A stretch of 64,000 nt of DNA from Ditylenchus dipsaci (GCA_004194705.1 SADC01001280.1:868001-932000), one strand, 5' to 3'. Counted from the first letter of the stretch, positions 1 through 11,249 are shown. The notes: generated from the letters alone by a model not told the origin. A program made the numbers and translations.

Positions 1-16
1 TAAAAAGGTTTCAAAC

Positions 17-264
17 CCAGTCTAAAGCCTCCATATCAACAGTGAATTTAGAATTTATAGTGGTTAATACACTTATTTCCGTCTGCAAATGGTTGAGACT
101 GTCACTTCCTCCATCAATTATTTTTTAACGTTCAAAGTTTTCATGGCAAACAAATTATTTGTTCTTTTTTGCTGAACTTTTGTAACCATACCAAATTTTC
201 CTTGACCCAAAGCTGGCTGCTTAGGAAACTGTATATAATGAGACAATCGGTCAGCTCCTTTTGC
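17..264 (-). CDS. Protein kinase N-lobe exon (partial gene, runs off the window)
   Basis: The reverse strand reads through a glycine-rich loop (GQGKFGMVTKV) and then the ATP-binding lysine in FAMKTL. After one frame break it continues into an alpha-C-like segment (HLQTEISVL). A splice acceptor (TTCAG) precedes it at 265-269 and a weak GT donor follows at 16. The frame break lies in the A-run at about 124-130; one extra base would restore a continuous frame. The exon is 3' of the pseudokinase gene on the same strand, so as an N-lobe it must begin a different gene, probably a tandem relative, whose remainder lies left of position 1. The kinase family cannot be assigned from this much sequence. 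Confidence 0.6.
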
Positions 265-449
265 CTGAACACTTTTATTTTAGGCAGCAGTACACTATAC
301 CGCCTAGCTCGAAAATGCCGGAAATCGTATTTTTCAACGTTTTAGCCCTAAAAACTGGCAGAAAGGTGTTTATAAGGAGCGGCCAACATTTTTGAAAAAA
401 AATTCACAAAAGATTTAACTTTTTGACTTGGGATACCGAGGTCATTTAA

Positions 450-770
450 AGGACCATAGCCGTCGCCGACAACGAGAATTTCACACGTTGGAATGCGCGC
501 GGGACACCACTTTTATTTTTTGTTGTTTTTCAAATGAAGTTGCTCGCATTAGAATAGGGAGATACAAACAAGTTACTTGTTAGTGCAGTGGTAAAGCGCA
601 TCAACCGGTCTAAATTGTTAGTGGGTTCGATCGCCAATGCCGGCTTTGCCTTTTAGATAATTTCATTACTAGTTTACTAAAAATATTCCTGAATATTTTC
701 GCAATAATCGTAGTGTCCCGCGCGCATTCAAACGTATGAAATTCTCGTTGTCGGCAACGGCCTTGGTCCT
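450..770. repeat. TTAA-flanked MITE containing a tRNA-like segment
   Basis: The termini AGGACCATAGCCGTCG and its imperfect complement at 740-770 are flanked by TTAA at 446-449 and 771-774. Inner arms (about 468-507 and 710-745) are also inverted. The same terminal word recurs near 3095, 4278, 15263 and 46979. TTAA flanks suggest a piggyBac-type mobiliser; that is inference. Confidence 0.6.
575..648 (+). repeat. tRNA-like (SINE-type) sequence
   Basis: The sequence has a box A-like TAGTGCAGTGGT followed by a box B-like GGTTCGATCGCC at normal tRNA spacing. I could not fold a full cloverleaf, and the acceptor stem does not pair. It is therefore read as a degenerate tRNA-derived repeat inside the surrounding MITE, not a working tRNA gene. 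Confidence 0.4.
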
Positions 771-957
771 TTAACCATGTTTGGGTATATGGATAGTCAA
801 ATGCATTTTCGTTAAGAGTCTTTATCTAACCATTCAAGCCTCTTCGGGCTTGCCTAAGCCGTTTCGAATCCTGAAAAAATAACAGATAGGACCAAGGTAA
901 AGCACCCTCCACCCATTGAGTAGGGCCGAGTTTTTCATGCGAATGGCCTTATTTTAC

Positions 958-1161
958 GGCTGCATGACGTTTGCTCAAACGACAGTTGCTCAAAGTACTA
1001 ATTGCTCAAACGACACTTTCTCAAACGACACAACGCCAAAAAGAACGCCAAAAACGCAAAACGCCAAAAAGTAAATTGATGAGCAAGTGTCGTTTTGAGC
1101 AATAGTCGTTTGAGAAACTATCATTTGAGCAAGTGTCGTTTTTAGCAAACGTTATGCAGCC
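958..1161. mobile_element. Fold-back element with mirrored GCTCAAACGACA arrays
   Basis: The ends GGCTGCATGACGTTTGC and its complement are inverted. Each end carries three to four copies of a word close to GCTCAAACGACA, in opposite orientation. The perfect 8 bp direct repeat TATTTTAC at 950-957 and 1162-1169 is a target-site duplication. No coding capacity. TSD length suggests hAT or Mutator mobilisation. Confidence 0.75.
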
Positions 1162-1169
1162 TATTTTAC

Positions 1170-1997
1170 AGAACCTTAATCTCCGATGACAAAAAGTCAA
1201 ATTTTGGTAGATTTTTTTTTCGAAAATGCTTTGCCCGGCCTAAAAAAAATTTGCACGTTTCAAAGGCTAAAACATGATTAAAAACTTACACGGAATTTGC
1301 TTGTAAATTTATTTCTAAGACTTATCAATGTGTGATCTATTTTCCAGGAAGCGTTATCCATTACTATATAAATATTATCATGATCCTAAAAACCATTTTT
1401 GATTTTAAAAACTAATTTTGCCAAACCCAAAGTAATGTGCGCATGCGAGAAACTGATAGAGCACCTATTTCAGTCTTTGCTTCTGTTATGCCTTTCATTT
1501 TAAAATTAATAATGGTTTTGATGCTTATGACTTTCATAACCATTATTACAGATGAGTCGGAAAGAAAATTTACTTCCACCACTTCTATAACGCCTAATAT
1601 TCCTCCATTTCGTTGGTCTATTATTGCTTTGTTTGGGTTTCTTTCCAAACTACGGAGCTGCATGTTGGCCTTAAAATAGGGTTAAATCAATATTTTATAA
1701 TTTAGCTTCGAAGTCTAATACTAAAAGTCACAAACAATGTTTCCACGTGTTAGCTTGTTTTTTAAAAGGTTCAGTTCACATTCTAATTGCCAAGAAGTAA
1801 GATCCATTATTACGTAAATGTAGTTGTCATTCTTAAAAAAACTTTATTGAAAATATATATTTTAGTTTGGGATCAAGAGGATTATGAAACATTTTTAACC
1901 ATTTTTTTCAACGCTAAATGGGACCTAAAAACTTTTTCAATTTAATAAAACAAAATTTGTATAAAAGTCACTATTAAAGTTCAAACTCGATTTAACA
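1170..1997. other. No gene recognised
   Basis: AT-rich sequence. Short open frames near 1410-1680 on both strands overlap each other and lack splice context or family resemblance. I see nothing supportable here. Confidence 0.6.
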
Positions 1998-1999
1998 TA

Positions 2000-2267
2000 C
2001 CGTATTCTCTCTAATAAAAGCTACAACCCCCCTCCCCCACCGCTACCCCCCCCCCCCCCTTCCTCAAAATCAAGTTTTTCAGCATTGTGTTTTTTGCTTA
2101 TATATATAACTTCTCTCAAGCGAGTTACCACCTATTTTGTAGCTCATTTCACTGGCTTAAAAATTAGTGCTGACTTGCCCGTAAGCAGTCTTAAAAAAGT
2201 AGGTGAAAAGCGCAATGCCGTGAACACGAATTTGAATCAAGGGGGTATTATATTAAAGAGAATACGG
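2000..2267. mobile_element. CCGTAT-ended MITE
   Basis: The outer ends CCGTATTCTCTCTAATA and, in complement, ATTAAAGAGAATACGG are inverted and flanked by TA on both sides (1998-1999, 2268-2269). Related copies are at 11673-12294 and 39456-39698. It holds a long pyrimidine/C tract (2026-2060). TA flanks fit Tc1/mariner/pogo-type mobilisation. Confidence 0.65.
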
Positions 2268-2510
2268 TAAATATATTTTCATCATAAACCTAACAAGAAA
2301 AAGCCACAAACAAGAAAAAGCCCCGTGCCCTATCGAAGAACCGTATATACCAAAAAATAGCCTTAACCAGGTTTGTTAATGGTCCGTAGGCCAAATATGG
2401 ACGCTAATGGCTTATACCGAGATATTAAACTTTGAAAGTTGCAAAGTGTAGCAGTTATATCAAAATAATTAGACAAGTTATTAGTACGGCAAAGTGGTAT
2501 GGGTGCGGAC

Positions 2511-2920
2511 TAGTGTTAGCCCGGAATTTTTATGAGTCAAAACCGGAATTCCCAAATATTTTTGGAATTTTTTAAGTTTTTTTGAAAATCCTTGGTGTCA
2601 TTCAGCAGATTTTTCAATAGTGTGTTAAATGAAATAAAAATACTGTGTAAAATGGTTATTCATCTAAGAAATAATACCATTTGAAGGTGAAAATTCCGGT
2701 TTAATTTAGACCAGTATTCCGACCGGAAATATACCGGAATTTTCACTTTTAAAAGGTATTATTTCTTTGGTAAACATTTATTTTACACAAAAAAAATTTC
2801 CATCTAACGCAGAATTTCATATTGTGCTGAATGACACCAAAGATTTTCAATAATATTTCAAAATTACAAAAATGTTTGGGAATTCCGGTTCTGACTCAAA
2901 AAAATTTCGGGCCGACTCTA
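2511..2920. mobile_element. hAT-type palindromic MITE (410 bp)
   Basis: The ends TAGTGTTAGCCCGG and TAGAGTCGGCCCG (read inward) are inverted, followed by shared GAGTCAAAACCGGAATTCCC-like sequence. Flanks GTGCGGAC (2503-2510) and GTGCAGAC (2921-2928) match at 7 of 8 bases, as expected for an aged 8 bp duplication. No coding sequence. Confidence 0.7.
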
Positions 2921-3094
2921 GTGCAGACTCTATTTTTAATGTCGCAGGTTCGGTCCTAAAAGATAAATATTAAAGAAATTTAAAAATAGTCAAATTTTTC
3001 TGACACGCCCTGTAGTAACAAAAAAATTGTTACAATTTTTTTCTCCAATACCGATTCTATGATATCTGGTTCAAACTAAAAATTTGCATTTTAA

Positions 3095-3339
3095 AGGAGC
3101 ATGGCCGTGCGTTTCAAAAAGTTAAGGTAGGGCGTAATCGCTGGTGGGGACCAGCAACTTTTTTCGAACCGTTCCATTTTCACTCATTTTGCGTCAAATC
3201 TGATATTGATGACCTTATGCTACTTTTGAAAACCAGGCAGAAAACTAAAAAAGTCTAGACGATAACGAATGTAAAAACTTGTTTAGAGCGAAAAACATGG
3301 TTTTCCCCTTTTCTCCGTGTAACGCACGGGCAGGCCCCT
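3095..3339. repeat. TTAA-flanked MITE
   Basis: AGGAGCATGGCCGTGCGTT on the left and the complementary AACGCACGGGCAGGCCCCT on the right are flanked by TTAA. Same family as 450-770. Confidence 0.55.
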
Positions 3340-3658
3340 TTAACATTTTATAAGATTAATAAGCAAAATAAACAGACCCAAATTAAAGTTTTTATGCGAA
3401 TTGCAGAAGGTGCGGATATTTCAGCCATTGTCTCCAATATACCATTCATTTTATTTTCAGTAACCTTTTGATATTTATTATTTTCAAAGCCATCTCTGTA
3501 GATATGTCTTCAGAATTATAAATGACTTTTTCTATTTTATTAAGCCTAACATTTCATGAATTTTATCAGCAAGTTTTTCATTTTGAGTATATCTTTTAAA
3601 ATTATCTAGCTCTCTTTTATCCTAAATTAAATATACTTATAACCTCAGCTTTCTATTT

Positions 3659-5579
3659 TCACAAGTTTAAATAACAAACAAGATTTTCATGCATTAATTG
3701 ATCTTTTAGAGAAGTCAACTGTGTTTTCAAATATTCTGAAAAATCTATGCTAGGTCGCACATGCAAATGCAGTGGAGTCTGCAAAGAAGTTCGTACGACT
3801 AGACCAGGTCCGACAAGAAAACGAGACTCTGCTTCACTCCAAATATGAACAGCTTCATGGTAAATAAGAGGGTAGTAAGGCACAGTCACCTAAAATAGCC
3901 AATCTGTTTTTTTTATTTTGGAATTAAAAAACTACATTTTTAAAAGTGTTTTTGTTCGGGTTTATCACTTCAAAATATTTCCCATCATAAAACGCCTGAA
4001 ACCATTCATGATTTTGTAAGTTCGCAATATTGTTTGGACGTTGATTTGGATCGGCTGTCAACAGTAGTTCAATGAAGTCTTTAGCCCTTTTGGAAATATA
4101 ATATCTTTTGTACACAGGAAAGAACATCTAAACATTAAAAAAGGATTTCACAATTTTTAAAATTTTTAATTTTTTTTATTAATTTTTTAATTTTTTGTTG
4201 CTGTGCAGTAATTTAAGCTATTTCTAGAGTATAACTATTTTTAGAAATTTGGGAATGGTATTTTCTCGTGCAGTTACTCAAAGGGACATACCTGAGGGTT
4301 ACACTGCAATTAAGGCAGGGACTAGCAATTTTTTCCTGTCTTGACTTTTTTCTATAATCTTTCTACCTAATTTCTGCATATTTTTTAAAAGTAGGATAAG
4401 GTCATAAACATCAGATTTGAGTTGAAACCAGTGAATACAAGAACGATTTTTATAAAATTGCTGGTCCCGCCTTAATTTACAGTGTAACGCGCTGGCATGC
4501 CCCTTTAACATTGTTTTTTATTTACTTAATTCTATTAAAGGCTCCCACAGACTCCACCGAAACAAACAGAAATTGGTTTAGCTAAGAAATATTTTATTTA
4601 TTTTTTTTGAAAATTTTTGTGCTCAAAATGATCGCTAGGAGTTTGTGCTCATTTTGGTTATAAGAACTTTCAAGAAAAAAATAAAAAAATTGGAAAATAA
4701 AGTCAATGAAAGTGGTGTTTCGGTGGATTTCAACCGAAACATACCGAAACACCACTTTCATTGATTTTATTTTCCAATTTTTTAATTTTTTTCTTGAAAG
4801 TTCTTATAACCAAAATGAGCACAAACTCCTAGCGATCATTTTGAGCACAAACTTTTCAGAAAAATAAATAAAATATTTCTCAACTAAACCAATTTCTGTT
4901 TGTTTCGGTAGACGTGTTTCGGTGGAGTCTGTGGGAGCCTTAATAGGAACAAAATAATTTCATATTTATTTTTTTTTAAACCAAACCTTGCCATTGACAA
5001 TATTACTTCCATTCAAAATATTTCGCTCTAAAGTTGTCGTGGAAGTATTCGAATTGCAATGAAAAGGTACACAAAAAGGTGTATGGCCAAAAAGAAGGAA
5101 ATAAGCCAGAATTCCGAGTGCCCAAATATCTGCCTTCTTACTGCTTCGGACATTAGAATCATCATTGTTTTTAAAAAATGAAGAAACTTTCTTAAAAGAT
5201 TTCGAAAACATCTTTTTGAACATGGATTTATTGTGTATAATTTCAGGTGCCATATACTCAACTGATACATCATCAAGCTCCTGATCATTTCGTTTTATAC
5301 CTAGCTAAATCCAGAATTTTACGCTTTGTATGTAAGTAAAAATGAAAATACTTGAATGTGACCACTATGCGTAAGGAAAATATTCTCAGGGCAGATATTT
5401 CGATGGACAACATGCATTGCATCAAGATGTCTAATAGCTTGCAGTAATTCAGCTATATAAAAGCGAACAGCCGCTTCATCAAAAAGACCCTGATCATTTT
5501 CATGACGAATTTTCCTGTCCTTTGTTTGAAGTTTTGCAAGTTTTTCGATACTTATTAATTTTTCTGCTTCATTGGAATA
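3659..5579 (-). CDS. Pseudokinase-like Ser/Thr kinase C-lobe, at least four exons
   Basis: Exons read from high to low coordinates: 5579-5352, 5304-4987, 4127-3936 and 3889-3659 (stop). All joins are in phase. The catalytic loop reads HRNICPEN, so the usual HRD aspartate is asparagine. No DFG motif remains: the exon join gives HIQ then LGIKRND. The APE motif (MAPEII), the DIWALGILAYFLLFG helix and an RPNNIANLQNHEWF-type C-lobe end are intact. A 77-residue tail with no recognised domain follows the kinase fold. Losing HRD-Asp and DFG while keeping the fold is what regulatory pseudokinases show, but a decaying kinase gene is possible. No N-lobe was found upstream with confidence; a possible upstream exon is at 6137-6213. 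A palindromic MITE (4539-4940) and another MITE sit in the intron between exons 2 and 3. Confidence 0.65.
4278..4504. repeat. TTAA-family MITE copy in a pseudokinase intron
   Basis: The right end GCATGCCCCT followed by TTAA matches the family at 3095-3339. The left end (AAAGGGACATACC) is diverged and has lost the clear TTAA. Inverted inner segments (GCAGGGACTAGCAA and TTGCTGGTCCCGC) support the pairing. Confidence 0.45.
4539..4940. mobile_element. Near-perfect palindromic MITE (402 bp)
   Basis: The arms of about 195 bp are almost exact reverse complements, meeting near 4720-4740. The ends are AGGCTCCCACAGACTCC and its complement, flanked by TAA on each side. It lies in the intron between two pseudokinase exons. 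A 3 bp TAA or 4 bp TTAA target is possible, so PIF/Harbinger or piggyBac origin is undecided. Confidence 0.7.
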
Positions 5580-6136
5580 CTAAAAACAATATGAATTAAT
5601 TATCGGCGCTAGTGTCATATTAATATTAATATTAACAATATTAATATTAAATATTAATATTGTATATTAGCGTTACCAACCCCCTCCCCTCGTAAACCAC
5701 TAGTGTCGTATACATCCCCCTTCCCACAATAATTTTTACTTACGCTTAAGCTCGTAGGCTTAGATTTAGACAAAGGGACTGGCCATTACTAATAAGGCCT
5801 TTTGCATAACTTTTTTTGAAACCCCCTTAAAAACTACTAAAAACAAAGGTGGGCAGGCGCCTATCGGCGTCTATACAGACATTTTTGCAACAGACAATAC
5901 CTGATAATCGTATGGCTTTATAATAATAGGTATTTCCCCTATAAGAATGGCCGTCCATGACCCTTTTTTGGCCTCTCAATCAAAAGCGTGACGGAGCTTC
6001 CTCCCCACCGTCCCAAATACTATATAGAGATTGAGACTTGGTTTACAAAAAAGGGGCAGATTCAGACAAATAAAATATGACCGCGTTTTTCGCCCCACCC
6101 TGGATAGTTCAGTAATTTTTTTCTAATAAATCTCAC

Positions 6137-6213
6137 ATCTTGCACATCTATTTTTGTTTCATTATTATACAGTCTCTCCACACTGATTATTACATCTCCA
6201 TTAGCGCTTCTTT
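6137..6213 (-). CDS. Possible upstream exon of the pseudokinase gene
   Basis: An open 25-codon stretch (NGDVIISVERLYNN and on) is bounded by TTCTTTAG acceptor and a GTGAGA donor on the minus strand. It lies 560 bp upstream of the first clear kinase exon. It has no recognised motif, so its membership in the gene is only positional. Confidence 0.25.
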
Positions 6214-6357
6214 CTAAAGAATGGTTATTTATCTATCGTGTTAATAATAATTTGTTATAGCTGCGAAATTCGGACTATTTTAAACGTTTTTTTATAAAAA
6301 ATAGTAGACTAGCTGCTATTTAATATTCACAAGGTATCTCAAGAAATCTGGACACTT

Positions 6358-6525
6358 TAGCTGGGAACCCAATGGGAGCCGCACCTCCGCACTCCACACT
6401 CCCGCGCAAATCTTCACTCCCGCGGTGCGGCGCCAGCGTGTACACAATCAGGCGACACATTTTCGGAGCCGCACTCCCGCGCTCTTTCATTATGAGTGAG
6501 GCGATTTTTTATTCGGAGTGCGGCG
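6358..6525. repeat. GC-rich repeat fragment
   Basis: It begins GGGAACCCAATGGGAGCCGC and holds mirrored CCGCACTCC and GGAGTGCGGC words. A related stretch, in the opposite orientation, lies at 11250-11462 and ends at CATTGGGTTCC. The open frame across it is a by-product of its GC content. Confidence 0.45.
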
Positions 6526-6867
6526 CATCATCGTTGTTTTATTTTCTTATGCTCTTTTCGGCGCTCAAATTATTTTTGAGTACAACTTTTCCGCTTGTGG
6601 ATCCTAACTGAAACTTTTTAAGACTAAGGCTACGATCTACAAATTTTCGGAAAATGGGAAATTTTTCAAAGTAACACAGAAAACCACCCTATCTCTTCTA
6701 AAATCATGTGCTGAACACAGTTTGTTAATACCAAAATAGTGATTCCACTAGCCACAACACCTATAAGGGGTTAGATACTTATTCTGAGGGAGCATCTGCC
6801 TACAAACCCCGAAAATATCAGTTTTTTATATGGGATTGCAAACTATGATTTCTCATACAAAATTTTA

Positions 6868-6957
6868 CGCTGAACATGGTTTGACGATACCAAAACTGTA
6901 ATTTTGGTGACTCACTATGAAACCTAGGATAGGTCCCATGTTTCAGGTGGATACCGA
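6868..6957. repeat. 90 bp dispersed repeat, copy 1
   Basis: ACGCTGAACATGGTTTGACG through CAGGTGGATA recurs almost unchanged at 9982-10074. Weaker relatives start near 6708, 32060 and 57460. Confidence 0.6.
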
Positions 6958-7187
6958 ATTCTGAGGTTGCTGGTTCGAATCCCTGTAAGTGTAAACATTT
7001 TTTTCATATCTTATTTGCTAGTTTGATATCAAAAAAAAAATGTTGTCAGGGCCTTGTAAACCGAGCGAGATCACCAGGTAGGATTCCTTAACTTTACCAT
7101 TATAGCTACGCTACAGCTAAAACCAAGAATAGAAATTTAAAGCGACTTTCGTCCAAAAGTTGGTAATTTTGTTAAATCAAGCTATCC

Positions 7188-8689
7188 CACGGCGTGTCAA
7201 ACTGGTCAAAAACACGAATTCCAGTTTTCCTCTCAGGACTAAAAAATTCAAAAAATTTTTCGATCCATTTTTTGCCGATATTTTAGTGCTAGCAGATGAA
7301 TGCATTGATCGCTGTTTCTTGTGCATCATTTTGCGTCAAGTTTGGACTTAAAAGAAAGCGGAAAGCATGCTCTACAAAACTATAGACAACAATTCCAAAT
7401 AATTAAAAATTTCCATCCATAATTAAGCCGTTTAAAAATGCGTGAAATTTGCTCAAATTTTGGTGTTTTTGTTTTGGCTCTAATTCTGTCCAAAAGTCGA
7501 ATTTTGGCAAACCATCCGTAATTATTAAAGCTCCGGGTCTCGGCTATCCAATGCACTTTGAATTTTTGAAAAAAGTTGAAAACTCGCGATTTCCCAGCGC
7601 GCCGAATTTTGGTCGCAATTTTTTCCTCGAAATTTAATGGACTTTTAAAACGTGTGGCGGCCCATTATTCTTAACAAATATGGTTGATGTTAAGTATTGA
7701 AAAAAAGCCTTAGACTCTCCGCTTTCGTTTGAGTATTTACTGAGCTGAACATGTTTTAAAAATTTGATCTAGTCACACGTTTTAAAAGTCCATTAAATTT
7801 CGAGGAAAAATTGCGACCAAATTCGGCGCGCTGGGAAATCGCGAGTTTTCAACTTTTTTCAAAAATTCAAAGTGCATTGGATAGCCGAGACCCGGAGCTT
7901 TAATAATTACGGATGGTTTGCCAAAATTCGACTTTTGGACAGAATTAGAGCCAAAACAAAAACACCAAATTTTATGGAAAAATACTATTCAAAAAATCGC
8001 GCAAAGTTTGACTCATCACTGTTATTGATATGATTTTTTATGCAAACGATTATTCATTTTGATTTTCTTTTGATTTGTTAATTGTTTAGAGAGAAACTCT
8101 AAAGCACGAGCTTGGAATACTAGGGAAAGACTACCTAGCTCCCACCAATCAAGTTCGCGCTTGGCTAAAACAATCGGAAAAGAGGCCCACTACATTGATA
8201 ACACAATTGCAATTGAGAAGTTTAATCCATTTGCAAGAAAAAAAGAGTTCACTCAAGTACCCATTCGAACAATAAGTAATTTAAAAGAATTTCTTGAAAT
8301 TCGGCTTAACCGACTTGCAACAGAAGGCAAACTTGAACTAAGAAGTCCATTCAACAACCAGATATGGATTGCTTTTGGTCTAGATAAAGGATCGAGTGCT
8401 TACACCACAACATAAACAAAGACAGTGCCAGGTTTAAGAATATCAGAAACATAAATGTCATGTACGAGAGATTCACCACTAATAGTTGTTTAAGAAATCG
8501 ATTGTTTGATAAGAATGTCAAAAGTATTACTCCTCAAGATGATGACGATGTTTTGCTAGCAAATAACGTCTATTATTGTATTTTTGAGAATGAGTACGAA
8601 GAATAAATTCTTTTTTTCAAAATTTTAAAATTTTTTGTCTCGCAACGAAAAGAGGTAATTCGTGTTTTTGACCAGTTTGACACGCCGTG
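7188..8689. mobile_element. Composite inverted element with an inner fold-back
   Basis: The outer 33 bp ends (CACGGCGTGTCAAACTGGTC and on) are inverted at 7188-7220 and 8657-8689. Inside, arms of about 202 bp at 7456-7657 and 7774-7975 are near-exact reverse complements around a 116 bp spacer. Imperfect direct repeats (ATCAAGCTATCC and ATCCAAGCTACCC) flank the outer ends. An unassigned open frame follows the inner fold-back. Confidence 0.6.
8088..8415 (+). pseudogene. Unassigned ORF fragment inside the composite element
   Basis: Open frames in this stretch encode a charged protein; one, with an ATG-like start at 8161, runs 84 codons and contains NNQIWIAFGLDKGSSA. I recall similar W-I-x-F-G-x-DKG segments in repetitive invertebrate proteins but cannot name the family. 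A second frame (8088-8280) is also open, so a frameshift is likely. Treat as a decayed element gene. Confidence 0.25.
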
Positions 8690-9164
8690 ATCCAAGCTAC
8701 CCAATTTCTGAAGTAATTTTTGATGTACTGTCTATCTTTTTTAATATATAAATTTTTTATAAGCTACCTCGCGCATTTCTGAATCTGGAAAAGGGTCATA
8801 ACTCAGGGTCGTAATTGTCCTTTTAAAAAGATTTGTCCTCTTTTTTCGAGACCCCGAATCCTTTTATTTTGAAGTTTTTAGTCAAAATCTTTTTTTTGCT
8901 CCAAGATAGCAATAAGCACTGGATAAAATGACCCTTTTTCTTCAAAAATGGTCAAAATGTTCTTTTTCACCCAAATGTCATTTTTCATTACGAACCCTGC
9001 CATAACTCTTCAAAAAGTAATAAAATAGCTAGAGTCAATATATATTTTCTGCCTGATTTCGCAAATTTAAGACGATTTTCGACCGAAAAATCAATCATGT
9101 AAATCTTTCCAATCTATTCATAGATATTTCTAGCATGAATTCAGCTAAACCACTGAAAATCTGT

Positions 9165-9215
9165 GGACAAAATAAAGTTCACACTCAAAGGGATTCGAAC
9201 CAGCAACATCTAAAT
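9165..9215 (-). repeat. tRNA-like 3' half (SINE fragment)
   Basis: On the minus strand GCTGGTTCGAATCCC matches a T-arm/box B and is followed by GTGTGAAC. The same arrangement is at 6968-7003 on the plus strand. Related box B sequences are at 24826-24866 and 55745-55790. Confidence 0.4.
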
Positions 9216-9669
9216 GATTTTTAATTTGAATTTTAACGATTTCCATGTGGCACCACACACGGAAAGCAGATACACCCTCTCTTTAAAGTAGCGTTTGAAC
9301 GTCTTCTAAGTGATTTGTATTCGATAAGAACCATAGAAAGCTATTTTTTGACATTTTCGTATATAAAAAATAAATATCTGAAAAAATTGACCAAAATTTA
9401 ACCAACAAATTTTTTGGCTATTGTCTCCTAAGACAAAAAGTTATAATTCAGTCCAATGTTTTATTAAGACTTTTTTATGCAGGCTATTGCAGAAAATGGT
9501 CGTTGTTTTTCGAATAACAGTTTTTGTATCCAAATAGCAAGGATTGAAGCTTAGCATCCTAACTAAACATTAATATAGATAACTTGTGTAACTTTAGGAA
9601 ATAACAATAAAATTTAAAGGAATACTTAAAAGAACGATTAAGACATTCACTTTTATTTTACTATGTTTG

Positions 9670-9842
9670 CAGTTTCTGCGTCGTCTGCATGGTCAGATTT
9701 TTGCTGGAAACGAAAGGGCGGGGGATGTGAGAGAAGATAGACTTGGACGATTGGAAGAAATGCTTCGCTACATCAACTTATTCCACTCCGACCGAATCAC
9801 CCATCCTATTACTGTTAATATTCTAGCCCACTATGCAGTTGT
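9670..9842 (+). CDS. Orphan coding exon, function unknown
   Basis: A TTTGCAG acceptor at 9664-9670 and a GTAAGT donor at 9841 bound about 57 open codons containing HGQIFAGNERAGDVREDRLG and LEEMLRYINLFHSD. The composition is richer in G and C and more protein-like than its surroundings. No partner exon is visible within 6 kb on either side. It could be an exon of a long-intron gene or captured host sequence. Confidence 0.4.
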
Positions 9843-9981
9843 AAGTTAAATTGCCATATTTAGGCTTCGTAGACAAAATCGTCAGCCTCACACCGTCTTT
9901 CACTTGGAAATGGACAAAAATTTTATTATTGCTTAAAAAATTACGCATATGGTATTGTAAACCATACTTTTTCACCCAAAA

Positions 9982-10074
9982 TTTTACGCTGAACATGGCT
10001 TGACAATACCAAAACTGTAATTTTGGTGACTCACTATGAAACCTAGGATAGGTCCATGTTTCAGGTGGATATCA
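9982..10074. repeat. 90 bp dispersed repeat, copy 2
   Basis: Near-identical to 6868-6957. It leads into a larger inverted family bounded by CAGGTGGAT and ATCCAGGTGGAC (about 10065-10635), which has a relative at about 32230-32680. Confidence 0.6.
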
Positions 10075-10169
10075 AGCTGGATGGCCTAAAAATGAAATTT
10101 TAGTCAATCTTTTTACGTTTTTCATGCTCCAAAACTTGTTTTCTGGACTAATCCGGACATGCTGAAGAT

Positions 10170-10323
10170 GGCTACCAGACAATTTCTAATATTTTTAGAA
10201 TTTGTCGCGCGACATTTTCTAATATTTTTCGGTAAATTCGGGACAAAACAACCGAATTTACCGAAAAATATTAGAAAATGTCGCGCGACAAATTCTAAAA
10301 ATATTAGAAATTGTCTGGTAGCC
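10170..10323. mobile_element. Perfect palindrome MITE with 9 bp duplication
   Basis: Two 71 bp arms are exact reverse complements, ends GGCTACCAGACAATTTC. The 9 bp direct repeat GCTGAAGAT flanks it (10161-10169 and 10324-10332). A 9 bp duplication is typical of Mutator-type transposition. The target is itself another inverted repeat family. Confidence 0.75.
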
Positions 10324-11249
10324 GCTGAAGATGGTTGATAGTGATAAAATGTCGTTTTGTAAGGTATTTTTTAAATTTTGGGCAATAATTAATTTCGCTA
10401 AAATCACTTATTCCTGAAACTCAAAAAATACTCTAGAAAACGGTATTTACCTCTATCAAACCATCTTCAGCGTGCCCGAATCAGTCCAGAAAACAGTTTT
10501 GGAACCCAAAAACGTGAAAAAAAATTGATTCAAGTGGACGACTACTTGGTTTTAATGGTCCAAGTGTTAACTTTACTAAGTGTTAACTTTATTTTTTAAC
10601 TTCCATTTTTAGGCCATCCAGGTGGACACCTACATGACCAGCGCGTACCTATCCAGGAATTGGGGTTAAGGTGGGGATATCCACGTGGACCACCCGAAAA
10701 TTCATGAGTCGATTAGACTTATAAACAATTTTTTATTCATACTTATTTTAGCCGATTACGTATTCGTAGCCTGATTACTGATGTCTCGGCAGAGAAAAAT
10801 TGACTTAAATCGACTTTTCACGGATGGCCTAAAAAATCTGGGATGGTTTAGGATGGTTCAGACACAATCTAAAAAATTTCGAAAAAAACTTAAAAATCTG
10901 GTTGAAAAAGTTTCATTTTGGGAGATGTCTATACCCCTAATTGGGACCACAGAGGTTCGATGAAGACCACTGATAGTGTAACGACTGAGGGTGTAACGCC
11001 TATGAGTATCAGTGAGAAGAATTTCACCAGAACAAAACCATACAAAGCTTTTGTGCCTTTAGCAAAAATTTTTTTAGTACTGGATGTATCAAGAAATTTA
11101 TACATTTTGAGGGGCCATAAGTTTTTTAGAATGAATTCCGAAATTCGATAAACGTCAATCAACTCAGAAAAAAATACATTTTTTCGGCAAATCTCACGTG
11201 AAAAAAATATCCGACTAAATTATGAAAATGCAAAAAATGCATTGAAAAA

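Noticed and set aside
575..648. Functional tRNA gene
   Set aside because: Box A and box B are present but acceptor and anticodon stems do not pair, and the sequence sits within an inverted-repeat element.
5310..5323. Alternative start of a pseudokinase exon giving a DLA motif (KILDLARYK)
   Set aside because: That acceptor (ACAAAG) is weak and causes a frameshift, while GGATTTAG at 5305-5312 gives a clean in-phase join. If the former is used, a D-L-A in place of DFG would remain.
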